NCBI RefSeq assembly: GCF_000407145.1
Contig: NZ_KE136475.1
Location: 124,001 to 188,000, forward strand
DNA: 64,000 nucleotides
Direction: 5' to 3'
DNA from: Enterococcus caccae ATCC BAA-1240
GTDB lineage: Bacteria > Bacillota > Bacilli > Lactobacillales > Enterococcaceae
Positions 29,189-37,506 of this stretch are shown one piece after another. A program made the translations under genes and the position numbers. The notes beneath the pieces are model-generated. The model was given only the letters and a program-made list of their open reading frames with translations, was not told where the DNA came from and searched no databases. Positions within the stretch are counted from its first letter, which is position 1. Every line of letters begins with the position of its first letter.

Positions 29189-29587
29189 TCAAAGTTTCTT
29201 TTTTTCTTCGGTTTCATTTTCTTTGTCTTTTAAAGCATCTTCAATTTCTTTATGCAAGAAGTAAGAAATCACGGTTCGGATGACCACTAGGATTGCTAAT
29301 TTTAAAATGTCTTGGAAAGTTGGTTTGATGATCGATTCAATAATATCTGCAGCAATCAGTATTTCTAAACTAAGTAGAATGTAGCTGCCTAGAAAACTTT
29401 TTATAAAATTGTTTTGGCGTGCCATCACGACCCGATTTCGATCTGTTCGTTCACTTTTTAGAAAATCAATACCTGCCATGATCACGCCCCAGATTAAGAC
29501 TACGATTGAAAAAATATTTAATGCTAAAATAAATAAATCAAAAAACGGAATCAAATTATTCATGATATTTTGAGCTAAATCGTGCAT
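29189..29587 (-). CDS. DUF1622 family membrane protein
   Basis: 132 residues. Three hydrophobic helices: FFDLFILALNIFSIVVLIWGVI, SFLGSYILLSLEILIAADII and LKLAILVVIRTVISYFLHKEI. The block LLSLEILIAADII followed by VIRTVISYFL is typical of DUF1622. The tail is rich in Lys, Asp and Glu. Function is unknown for the family. It stands alone, transcribed on the minus strand; the upstream sequence on that strand has AAAGGTGG as ribosome site. Confidence 0.8.
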   Translation of the reverse strand: MHDLAQNIMNNLIPFFDLFILALNIFSIVVLIWGVIMAGIDFLKSERTDRNRVVMARQNNFIKSFLGSYILLSLEILIAADIIESIIKPTFQDILKLAILVVIRTVISYFLHKEIEDALKDKENETEEKKKL

Positions 29588-29628
29588 CTATATTCCACCT
29601 TTTTCAGCATTTAAGAAAAGTTCTTACC

Positions 29629-30363
29629 CTATTTATTTTTTTTAGCAGAAACCAATAACATCATAGGCCTCCGTAACTCATCACGCATTTGAGCACTTGC
29701 TTCGAGCATTTCAGGAGCAGGCATGGGTTCAACTAAACGAGTGATTTGAAAGCCGTTTGTTAATAGTCCATCTAAATAAGTGGTCAGTGTTTTGTGATAT
29801 TTCAATACCGTTTCGCCTAAAAAAGTTGTTTCACGAATACTTTCATCAAAATAATGATCGACAGGCCAATAAAGTGGGTGTCCTTCTGTATCATAAACCC
29901 AGTCTTCTGTTCCTTGCGCTGTAAAAATCGGATGTTCTGCAGAAAAGACAAAAGCGCCGTCAGGATTCAGGCGATGATTGACTTTTTTAGCCATTTCATC
30001 AAATGAAGGAACATAGTGGAGTGCTAAAGAACTAATCACGATATCAAATGTTTCCTCTAACTTATCAATGTCATTCATTCCCATTAAATGATAAGTGATT
30101 TTTGAAGAATCTGTCATTTCTTTGGCTTTTTCGATCATTCGCTCAGAAAGATCAATTCCGATTACTTTTTTTGCGCCATGTTCAACTGCATAACGGCAAT
30201 GCCAACCATAGCCGCAGCCGAGATCCAGAACGGTTTTTCCAGTGAAATCAGGGAGTAGTTTTTTCAATTCATGCCATTCACCAGCACCGTCTAGTCCTTT
30301 TTTTGAACGATCCATTTGACTGTAGGCTTCAAAAAAATTAGGGTTATCATATTCGTTTTTCAT
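29629..30363 (-). CDS. Class I SAM-dependent methyltransferase
   Basis: 244 residues. Motif I is TVLDLGCGYGWHCRYAVEHG with an acidic ribose-binding Asp in VIGIDLSERMI; FDIVISSLALHYV is motif II. Overall it matches Methyltransf_11/25-type enzymes. No substrate can be inferred. The C-terminal part (GFQITRLVEPMPAPEML) resembles the small-molecule methyltransferases often annotated as SmtA/UbiE-like in Firmicutes. RBS AAAAGGAGCC upstream. It stands as its own unit between DUF1622 and the ACT/GNAT pair. Confidence 0.88.
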   Translation of the reverse strand: MKNEYDNPNFFEAYSQMDRSKKGLDGAGEWHELKKLLPDFTGKTVLDLGCGYGWHCRYAVEHGAKKVIGIDLSERMIEKAKEMTDSSKITYHLMGMNDIDKLEETFDIVISSLALHYVPSFDEMAKKVNHRLNPDGAFVFSAEHPIFTAQGTEDWVYDTEGHPLYWPVDHYFDESIRETTFLGETVLKYHKTLTTYLDGLLTNGFQITRLVEPMPAPEMLEASAQMRDELRRPMMLLVSAKKNK

Positions 30364-30458
30364 GATAGGCTCCTTTTAATAAACGTGTTCTTATTTAATT
30401 AATTGTACCAGATTGTTCAGATAATACCCATAAAAGAGGTTTTTAGTGGGGATTTCTT

Positions 30459-30842
30459 TTATTCGAAAGTATGACCATGTTTTTTTAACACTTGAATAGC
30501 TTTTTCTTTGTTTGTATTTTTGATTAAAAGGTAATCAGTGTTGTAAGTGGATAAAGCGAAAATCGAAATCTGATTTTCGGCTAATGGATTGGCTAATTGT
30601 GTCAAAATACCAACCAAAGAAAAATCTAGTTCACCGATGATTTGAATAATGAACCAGTCTCCATCGACAGATAGGGCATGTTCGGTATCAAGAACACCAG
30701 AAGGGACGACCATCGAGCATTCATCTTGTGTGTAAGTAACGCTTTTGAATGACTTGATTTCTTGAAATAGAGTGGGGATAGGTGTTTCAATAGGAAATTT
30801 TATGATGGCGTAGTTTAGGGTATCTAATAGTTTTAACTGCAT
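30459..30842 (-). CDS. ACT domain-containing protein
   Basis: 127 residues. It fits the small two-ACT-domain proteins (COG3603 type), with conserved TQDECSMVVP and the second half beginning WFIIQIIGELDFSLVGILTQLANPLAENQISIFALSTYNTDYLL, an ACT pattern with the ligand-binding Gly-Ile loop. Such proteins are thought to bind amino acids allosterically, with no known partner. Its start overlaps the end of the upstream GNAT gene by 10 bases, so the two are translationally coupled. Confidence 0.82.
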   Translation of the reverse strand: MQLKLLDTLNYAIIKFPIETPIPTLFQEIKSFKSVTYTQDECSMVVPSGVLDTEHALSVDGDWFIIQIIGELDFSLVGILTQLANPLAENQISIFALSTYNTDYLLIKNTNKEKAIQVLKKHGHTFE

Positions 30843-31333
30843 TGATTTTCCTCCGAGTCGCTTTTTTTAATTGGGATTTCTAAAAAGACTTGGGAACCAT
30901 AAACAGATGGGAGACAATTACCGGTATCTTTGAAACCTGCTTGCCGACATAATGATTGGGTAATGACATTGTCTTCATTAACGACGATGATAAGTTGATC
31001 GATAGCTGGAAAATGTTGATGAATGAATGCAGGTAATAAATAAGTTGCTTGTTTAGCGTACCCTTTCCCTAAATGTCGGTAATCAGTGGAAAAGTCCTGC
31101 ACTAAGATACTGTTTTCATTAGTAGAAAAAGGGCTGCTGCCTTTTGCTTCATAAAGAGTTAAAAAGGCAACGAGTTGATTGTTTTCAAAAACGAGAACAG
31201 CGTGGCGTTGTGGATCTTTCTTGGTTAGAGCAATAGCAATCTTAGGTTCACGGACATAACGGAGTTTCTTTTCTGATAAGCAGTAATTATGAATAAGCGT
31301 TTGGTCTAGCTCCTCATACATTTTCAGGTACAT
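30833..31333 (-). CDS. GNAT family N-acetyltransferase
   Basis: 166 residues. The acetyl-CoA loop is HLGKGYAKQATYLLPAF (motif A, Q/RxxGxG/A type), followed by LIIVVNEDNVITQSLCRQAGFKDTG (motif B). The start has AGGAGGAAAAAA upstream. It is the first gene of a two-gene unit with the ACT protein. The substrate cannot be inferred. Confidence 0.85.
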   Translation of the reverse strand: MYLKMYEELDQTLIHNYCLSEKKLRYVREPKIAIALTKKDPQRHAVLVFENNQLVAFLTLYEAKGSSPFSTNENSILVQDFSTDYRHLGKGYAKQATYLLPAFIHQHFPAIDQLIIVVNEDNVITQSLCRQAGFKDTGNCLPSVYGSQVFLEIPIKKSDSEENQCS

Positions 31334-31440
31334 GATTTTTTCCTCCTGCTTCGCGTAATGTGCTTATTTTAGCCGATAGGAAAATAGCAATTCCTTTATA
31401 ACTATAGTATAACTTGTTTGGGAGGTCTTGTGCAGTTGAT

Positions 31441-31917
31441 TTACAGTATTTTTTTCATTGGTGTAAAAATAATCCCATCAATGACATGCTGATTGTCTGT
31501 TGGGACAAATCCAAGATGTTTATACACATCAAGTGCGTAAGGGGAAGAATTCAAGGTTACCTGGGTAGCGTTGTGAACAGTTTGACAATAAGTAAAGGCG
31601 GTTTCCAAAAGCTGACGAGCAATCCCTTGTTTGTGAAATCGCTTGTCGACAAAAAGCAACGATATGTGATTTGGTAAGCGTAACGCAATCATCCCTGTTA
31701 TTTTGGTACCATTGGCGAAATAGGCCCAGACGATTAGATCCTGAGCGACTATTTGCTGTTTGATTGTATCAAAAGAGATATACTGCTTAAAATGTTCGAT
31801 CCCTTCATTAGAGTAGTCTGGTGCTTCAAACTCGTGAAAAACATCTTGAACAAGTGTAAGTGCCTCTTTGAGTTCACCTTCATTTTCTGTTGAAAGTTGT
31901 TTGATCAAGTGATACAT
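31441..31917 (-). CDS. GNAT family N-acetyltransferase
   Basis: 158 residues from ATG 31917, with TTGGAGGAC just upstream; the longer frame begins with TTG inside that ribosome site. Motif A is LLFVDKRFHKQGIARQLLETAF, and ALDVYKHLGFVPT is the C-terminal motif. The IALRLPNHISLLFV strand and FTPMKK ending fit a generic ribosomal-protein-like or small-molecule acetyltransferase. It is a separate transcription unit from the GNAT/ACT pair. Confidence 0.85.
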   Translation of the reverse strand: MYHLIKQLSTENEGELKEALTLVQDVFHEFEAPDYSNEGIEHFKQYISFDTIKQQIVAQDLIVWAYFANGTKITGMIALRLPNHISLLFVDKRFHKQGIARQLLETAFTYCQTVHNATQVTLNSSPYALDVYKHLGFVPTDNQHVIDGIIFTPMKKIL

Positions 31918-31972
31918 GATGTCCTCCAATTTCTTTTCTATTCATTTTATCATGGATGGAGTTGTATTTTTA

Positions 31973-32017
31973 TAAAAAAGCAGTCAGAGAGAAATAGTAT
32001 CGTTTCTCTCTGACTGC
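31973..32017 (-). terminator. Intrinsic terminator (minus strand)
   Basis: Perfect 15-bp stem GCAGTCAGAGAGAAA/TTTCTCTCTGACTGC with an 8-base loop. On the minus strand it is followed by TTTTTTATAAAA, six bases after the stop of the gene at 32023-32388. Confidence 0.92.
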
Positions 32018-32022
32018 TGCGC

Positions 32023-32388
32023 TTATTTAATGAGGCGTTTGTCATTTTTAGACAAAGTGCTTACTTTTTTTATATGTTCAACTGTAATCATTCGAATTTG
32101 TTGATTATCTTCTTGTAGTCGTAACATGATTGAATCGCCTATATTTTTAGTAAGAATCCATCCGGATACTGTTTCAAATTTTTGAGAAGTCGGCACTTCT
32201 TTTAATTGTAGAACAACTAGACTTTTTTGAGCAGAAGCAACTTGTAATTTCTTAAAAATTTCTTCACGCTCTTTATTTTTACTCTGCTTATCTTTAGAGT
32301 CATCTAAAAATGCCGAAAAGAAACTTTGGGAAGATTGGCTGATCAATTTTGAAATGCTTTTCATTGTTGATTTGTGGTTGTTATCCAT
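32023..32388 (-). CDS. Hypothetical protein, 121 residues
   Basis: A Ser/Lys/Asp-rich N-terminal half (ISKLISQSSQSFFSAFLDDSKDKQ) is followed by a beta-rich C-terminal part, VSGWILTKNIGDSIMLRLQE then IRMITVEHIKKVSTL. The second part loosely recalls YolD-like small beta domains, but I would not assign it. No signal peptide or membrane segment. A clear GAAGGAGGTAGAAG precedes the ATG and a strong terminator follows, so it is a real monocistronic gene of unknown function. Confidence 0.7.
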   Translation of the reverse strand: MDNNHKSTMKSISKLISQSSQSFFSAFLDDSKDKQSKNKEREEIFKKLQVASAQKSLVVLQLKEVPTSQKFETVSGWILTKNIGDSIMLRLQEDNQQIRMITVEHIKKVSTLSKNDKRLIK

Positions 32389-32577
32389 TCTTCTACCTCC
32401 TTCACGAATTTACTGTTACTGTCAGACTCTGAATAATCAGATACTACTATTCTACCTAATAAAGGGGAATAATTCAAGAAAATATGTTCGTAATCAAATT
32501 GTATATAATTATTCTTACTTGCTTTTTTCGTTAGTTTCAGTAATATTAGAAGTACCGATTACGTGTATGTAATTCGT

Positions 32578-32609
32578 TTGAAAGTGAAACGTTCGACTAA
32601 TACTTTCAA
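32578..32609. promoter_or_regulatory. Inverted repeat before the C39 peptidase gene
   Basis: TTGAAAGT and ACTTTCAA form a perfect 8-bp inverted repeat with a 16-base spacer, ending 20 bases before the start codon. A smaller repeat ATTAC/GTAAT lies just upstream. It may be an operator or a 5' leader hairpin near the ribosome site. The remainder of the intergenic stretch shows no gene. Confidence 0.4.
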
Positions 32610-32629
32610 CTCAAAAGAGGGAGATAATA

Positions 32630-33394
32630 ATGAAGCAAAAACAGAAAAAAAACTCAAACCTTTATATAATAGTATTACTAGTAAGTACAGCTTTTGCGGG
32701 TGCTCTTTTAGCTAAAATAGCGCCAATGGAAGCTGGTCATGGTTTTTCAGCTGTATTCGATGACGGAAAAGCTAATGAAGTAAAAGTGACTGAGACAAGT
32801 GAAAGTTCAAAAGAGCCAGAAAAAGTCAAAGAGCTAACCTATACTGAAAAAATCAATGAAGCATTAAGTCAAAATCAATTTGCGAATCGGATGCCAATCA
32901 ATTTACTATTACAAACAGACGATAAATGGAAGGCCACGCCTTATGGCATGGGCAATCCTGAGGGGAATACCTTAGAAATCAATGGTTGTGCAATTCTTTC
33001 TTTGGCGATGGTATCTTCGTATCTGGATAATAAACAGTATACCCCCCAAGACATTCTTAACTGGTCAAAAAATGATTATTTTGTAGAAGGGGAAGGGACA
33101 GCTTGGTCAATCTTCTCAGATTTCGCGATGGAAAAAGGGTATCAATTTGAGGATCTTGTAACGGATATTACAGCCGTAGAAGAACACTTAAAGCAAAAAC
33201 ATCCTGTGATTATTTCTGTTAAACCAGGCTTGTTTACTGAAACAGGTCATATCATGGTGCTGAGTGGAACCAATAACGGGAAATTTTGGGTGAATGACCC
33301 TAACGATTCTGAAACAAAAGGACATTCAAAAAAAGAATTTACAGCAGATGAGTTATTGAATGAAGCGATGAATTTCTGGGCTGTATATAAGTAG
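32630..33394 (+). CDS. C39-like cysteine peptidase, membrane-anchored or secreted
   Basis: 254 residues. The N-terminus is basic, then hydrophobic (LYIIVLLVSTAFAGALLAKIA, about residues 9-29), a signal peptide or uncleaved anchor. After a Glu/Lys-rich spacer, the Peptidase_C39_2 domain begins near residue 85. The nucleophile is in EINGCAILSLAMVSSYLDN, the His in ETGHIMVLSGTNNGKFWVNDPND, where the Asp-Pro-Asn also fits. These enzymes are papain-like peptidases acting outside the membrane; substrates are mostly unknown. It is not associated with an ABC transporter here. RBS AAAGAGGGAG. Followed by a terminator. Confidence 0.87.
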   Translation: MKQKQKKNSNLYIIVLLVSTAFAGALLAKIAPMEAGHGFSAVFDDGKANEVKVTETSESSKEPEKVKELTYTEKINEALSQNQFANRMPINLLLQTDDKWKATPYGMGNPEGNTLEINGCAILSLAMVSSYLDNKQYTPQDILNWSKNDYFVEGEGTAWSIFSDFAMEKGYQFEDLVTDITAVEEHLKQKHPVIISVKPGLFTETGHIMVLSGTNNGKFWVNDPNDSETKGHSKKEFTADELLNEAMNFWAVYK

Positions 33395-33417
33395 CAACTT
33401 AAACTTTAGATAAGTAA

Positions 33418-33450
33418 AAGTCAACCTGTATTTGTGGTTGGCTTTTTTTG
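33418..33450 (+). terminator. Intrinsic terminator
   Basis: AAGTCAACC pairs with GGTTGGCTT around a 9-base loop, followed by seven T. Confidence 0.88.
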
Positions 33451-33490
33451 TTTCTTAAAAGAAAACGGTTTACTTTTTTTGTGGAAGCCA

Positions 33491-33519
33491 TTGACATGGG
33501 ATGGTTCCCACATTATACA
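33491..33519 (+). promoter_or_regulatory. Promoter with operator-like palindrome
   Basis: TTGACA and TATACA at 17-base spacing. The spacer contains TGGGA-TGGT-TCCCA, a small inverted repeat placed where a repressor would block RNA polymerase. It precedes the NagB-like gene by 34 bases. Confidence 0.6.
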
Positions 33520-33531
33520 ATTGAGTTATAA

Positions 33532-34251
<720 letters not shown>

Positions 34252-34256
34252 AATCA

Positions 34257-34302
34257 AAGGGATTGAGATATAACTGGAACAGTTGTGTCTCGGTCCCTTT
34301 TA
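34257..34302 (+). terminator. Probable terminator
   Basis: AAAGGGA and TCCCTTT pair, with GAGA/TCTC inside, and a short T-run. The loop is long, so it is weaker than the other terminators. Confidence 0.6.
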
Positions 34303-34404
34303 AGATACAGAACGTTCCTAGATGCAACCTCATTTGGTAATCCCGTTTACAAACGTACGTTCTCGTGTTATTCTTGAGTAAACTGAAAAAGGATGGAGAC
34401 GACA

Positions 34405-34965
34405 ATGGAGAAAACACGGTGTGATTGGGCTAATGGCAATGAATTAGAAGCGAAATACCATGATGAAGAGTGGGGGATTGCAGAACATAAAGATCAAAAA
34501 CTTTTTGAAATGTTGGTGTTAGAAAGTATGCAAGCCGGTTTAAGTTGGTCGACGATTCTTAAAAAGCGAGATACATTGACTAGTGCATATGATCAGTTTG
34601 ATTATGAAAAAATAGCTGCCTATACACAAGAAAAAATCGATTCTTTGCTCGAAGACCCAGGAATCATTAGAAATAAACTGAAAATCAATGCAACCATTAA
34701 TAATGCGAAAATATTTATGGAGATCCAAGAAGAATACGGAAGTTTTGACAAATTTATTTGGGCCTATGTAGATGGAAAACCAATTAGAAATTATTGGAAA
34801 GAAATCAAAGAAGTTCCTGCATCAACAGATCTGTCGGATATAATCAGTAAAGATTTGAAGAAAAAAGGATTCAAGTTCCTGGGAACAACGACAGTTTATG
34901 CTTTCCTGCAGGCAACAGGCATAGTAGATGATCACGTACAATATTGTTTCAAGTGTCAAAAGTAA
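34405..34965 (+). CDS. tag: DNA-3-methyladenine glycosylase I
   Basis: 186 residues from ATG 34405, with AAAGGATGGAG upstream; ATG 34393 lies inside that site. Tag signature elements are CDWANGNELEAKYHDEEWG at the N-terminus, LVLESMQAGLSWSTILKKR, the base-pocket region, and the zinc-binding Cys/His residues, including the terminal HVQYCFKC. It removes 3-methyladenine from alkylated DNA. Monocistronic. Confidence 0.95.
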   Translation: MEKTRCDWANGNELEAKYHDEEWGIAEHKDQKLFEMLVLESMQAGLSWSTILKKRDTLTSAYDQFDYEKIAAYTQEKIDSLLEDPGIIRNKLKINATINNAKIFMEIQEEYGSFDKFIWAYVDGKPIRNYWKEIKEVPASTDLSDIISKDLKKKGFKFLGTTTVYAFLQATGIVDDHVQYCFKCQK

Positions 34966-35003
34966 GATATAGAAAATTTAGAAAACATACGTGATACGGA
35001 ATG

Positions 35004-35576
35004 TTAATGAGGTGGTTCTTTGCCCCCTTTTAACGCTTCATTAGAAGAAATATGAAGTATTTCATAGAGAGCGGCATCACGTTTGACTGGTTTCTTCTCA
35101 TAAAAACTAAAAATTATTGCTTGCCATTTGTCTGGATTGTAGATGATAAGTTTTCCTAAGCTATTTTTGGGAAAAGTTTTTTGGATGTTCAATAATGTTT
35201 GTGGCACATCAGTCAAAGAGAGTTGTTGATTGATCAAAATGGTTTGCTCCAAGAGATAGGCAGAATCAGCAAAATTAGTTGATAAATCTACCGTTAAAGG
35301 AACACCGATTTTGCTATTTTGCCAGCCAAAGTCGCGGATGATGTTATCGTAAAATCCTCCAAAAATAAATTGATTCATCCCTTTAGAATCTTTCCATACA
35401 TATAAAGGCGAATACGAATTGGAGACAGCGCCTGCTGTTTTAACGGAAATAAGATAAGCTTTAAATAGTAAGCCCTCAAAGTTATCTGTTTTTGTACCTT
35501 TTTCTTCTACACGCTCCCTAATTAGTGACATATCGTAATCATTTGGTAAAATTATTTTGTATTGCATTGCATTCAT
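35004..35576 (-). CDS. DUF4865 family protein
   Basis: 190 residues. The N-terminus MQYKIILPNDYDMSLIRERV, then FEGLLFKAYLIS and SPLYVWKDSKGMNQFIFGGFYDNII, are typical of DUF4865, a family often found beside a LysR regulator and acetyltransferases. Some members are described as putative dehydrogenase or monooxygenase-related, but no activity is established. It is divergent from the LysR gene, 115 bases away, so it is probably that regulator's target. RBS TAGGAGC. Confidence 0.82.
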   Translation of the reverse strand: MNAMQYKIILPNDYDMSLIRERVEEKGTKTDNFEGLLFKAYLISVKTAGAVSNSYSPLYVWKDSKGMNQFIFGGFYDNIIRDFGWQNSKIGVPLTVDLSTNFADSAYLLEQTILINQQLSLTDVPQTLLNIQKTFPKNSLGKLIIYNPDKWQAIIFSFYEKKPVKRDAALYEILHISSNEALKGGKEPPH

Positions 35577-35691
35577 TTAAATCAGCTCCTAGTCTTGATA
35601 AATCCAGTATATTCTTTTTAAAAAGTATTGCATAATACGAAAAAATGATATATGTTATCAGTAATTGTGATAGCAAGAAATGGGTGGTAAG

Positions 35692-36450
35692 GTGGAATTG
35701 AATGATTTAGCAATCTTTCAATGTGTAGCTACTGTAGGTTCGATGTCAAAAGCCGCAAGGATAATGGGCTATGCTCAGTCTAATGTGACTGAACGGATCA
35801 GACTGTTGGAACAAGAGCTGACAGTTAGACTTTTTAAACGTACGAATCGAGGCGTTATACTGCTTCCGGAAGGGGAGAGATTAGTAGAGTATGCAACTGT
35901 AATTTTGACCCAAGTTGATGAAATTCAAAAACATTTTAAGAAATTACCGATAAAAATTGGTTGTACACAAACAATAGCTTCCAGTTATTTTAATTTAACT
36001 GCTGTCATCAATCATCAGCCAGAAATTGAGCTGCTGATTGATAGTGCAGTTAAATTAGAAGCAATGTATAGAAGTAATGAACTGGATGTGTTGATTACGA
36101 ATAAAATGACTTCCCTTACTAATGATATCTTATTCAATGAAGATATTGGTTGGCTATCTGCTTTAGGTTCCCAGGAGGTTTACCTGATTAGCCGAGATAA
36201 GGAATGTCCGTATAGAAAGATGATGCTATCTTTAATCAATCCGCTGACATGTAAAATTGTCGAAGTTGACTCTATTTACTTGATGATCGACCTAATAAAA
36301 AAAGGAGCAGGTCGATCTCTATTACCTGAATGTGTTTTTCAGGAGAGACAGAATCAATCGTTGCTTTTCACTATAATTGAACGACAGGTTCCGATATATA
36401 TCGCTGGAAATGCTATATACACGAAACAAGTTCGTTCATTTTTAGAGTAA
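35692..36450 (+). CDS. LysR family regulator
   Basis: 252 residues if it starts at GTG 35692, which has GGGTGG upstream and aligns with the usual MELNDL-type LysR start; an ATG at 35680 is the alternative. The N-terminal winged helix reads FQCVATVGSMSKAARIMGYAQSNVTERIRLLEQEL, the most conserved LysR block. The effector domain is shorter than usual (about 165 residues), so the protein is at the small end for the family. It is divergent from DUF4865, which it probably controls. Confidence 0.88.
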   Translation: MELNDLAIFQCVATVGSMSKAARIMGYAQSNVTERIRLLEQELTVRLFKRTNRGVILLPEGERLVEYATVILTQVDEIQKHFKKLPIKIGCTQTIASSYFNLTAVINHQPEIELLIDSAVKLEAMYRSNELDVLITNKMTSLTNDILFNEDIGWLSALGSQEVYLISRDKECPYRKMMLSLINPLTCKIVEVDSIYLMIDLIKKGAGRSLLPECVFQERQNQSLLFTIIERQVPIYIAGNAIYTKQVRSFLE

Positions 36451-36484
36451 AACAGCGGCTGATATAGAGAGGATTTGATTTGTT

Positions 36485-37240
36485 ATGAGTGATATTTATA
36501 AAAATATCAATTCAAACTATGAGCGAATGTCAGAAGCCGAACGGGAAGTTGTTGATTTCATTTTAAAATTTAAAGATATTGAACGGTTAAAATTAAAGGA
36601 TATTAAAGATGTTTTATACGTATCAAATGCTACGGTCATTAGAGCTTGTAAAAAACTGAATTATGCAACATTTAGTGAAATGAAAGCGGCGTTTGTTCGT
36701 GGAAGAGAAATCAATCGAGGCGATTGTCCAGAAGAATCTGATTTTGTTCGCGTTGTAGAGGACATAAAAAAGGATACGTTAACGACTTTGGAATTAGCTG
36801 ACGAACAAACTATCGATCAAATATGTAATTGTCTGATTAACGCAAGAAGGATTTTTTGTGTTGGGACAGGTCCAAGTTTTCAAGTAGCGTTCGACTTTAA
36901 GCGCAAACTAACATTGAATGATCTTTGGGTCAATGTTTATTCAGATGACTATACAATTGAACGTATTCCTGAAATCTGTAAGGAGCGAGATGTAATCATC
37001 ATTTTTTCTTCTGTTGACCAAGTAGATGAAATTAATGAGGCTATCATCAAGGCAAAGGGAAACGGTACAAAGATTATTGCTGTTACAAGCATGTCCGCAA
37101 ATAAATTAAAATCGATTAGTACATATTCTCTGCTGACTGCTAGCCCTAGTAGTCAGAAACAAATGTATTCTGAATTGATGCTCCACCTGATGAGTACGCT
37201 TATTTATGAAAAAATTTTGACCAGAGTACCTAGTTCCTAG
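36485..37240 (+). CDS. MurR/RpiR family regulator
   Basis: 251 residues. RpiR-type helix-turn-helix (LKLKDIKDVLYVSNATVIRACKKLNYATFSEMK) followed by a SIS domain with ARRIFCVGTGPSFQVAFDFKRKL and VIIIFSSVDQVDEI. It follows the LysR gene by 34 bases and could share its transcript. No sugar-catabolic gene lies next to it, so its target is not evident. It is clearly a different paralogue from the RpiR regulator at 25.0-25.8 kb. Confidence 0.88.
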   Translation: MSDIYKNINSNYERMSEAEREVVDFILKFKDIERLKLKDIKDVLYVSNATVIRACKKLNYATFSEMKAAFVRGREINRGDCPEESDFVRVVEDIKKDTLTTLELADEQTIDQICNCLINARRIFCVGTGPSFQVAFDFKRKLTLNDLWVNVYSDDYTIERIPEICKERDVIIIFSSVDQVDEINEAIIKAKGNGTKIIAVTSMSANKLKSISTYSLLTASPSSQKQMYSELMLHLMSTLIYEKILTRVPSS

Positions 37241-37334
37241 TGGATGTTAAGAATTAATGGACAGTAAAATCGGATCAAGAAGAAGAGGATGGGTTAAAAG
37301 CCACCAGCGTTTAGAACCAAGTAGGTATTGTACA

Positions 37335-37494
37335 ACTTATTCGCACTCTAAAACGTAATAAACGGTGACCAAAAGTTAGGTTCTTCGGCAATTTTGCAAA
37401 AATCGAGCAATACGAATAGCGTATTGCTCGATTTTTACTCCAATTCCTCGAACCTAATCGATTTTGTCTCAGCATCCTTCTTTCTGTTCAGAGA
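37335..37494. repeat. Intergenic repeat, copy A (with internal hairpin)
   Basis: CGCACTCTAAAACGTAATAAAC followed by GGTTCTTCGGCAATTTTG and, later, CTCGAACCTAATCGA and CTCAGC matches, in the same order, the reverse complement of 40891-41003. In this copy a perfect 17-bp stem (AAAAATCGAGCAATACG, 5-base loop, arms 37398-37414 and 37420-37436) is present within the repeat and can act as a bidirectional terminator between the RpiR and Mga-like genes. Confidence 0.75.
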
Positions 37495-37506
37495 CTGTAA
37501 AACGTA

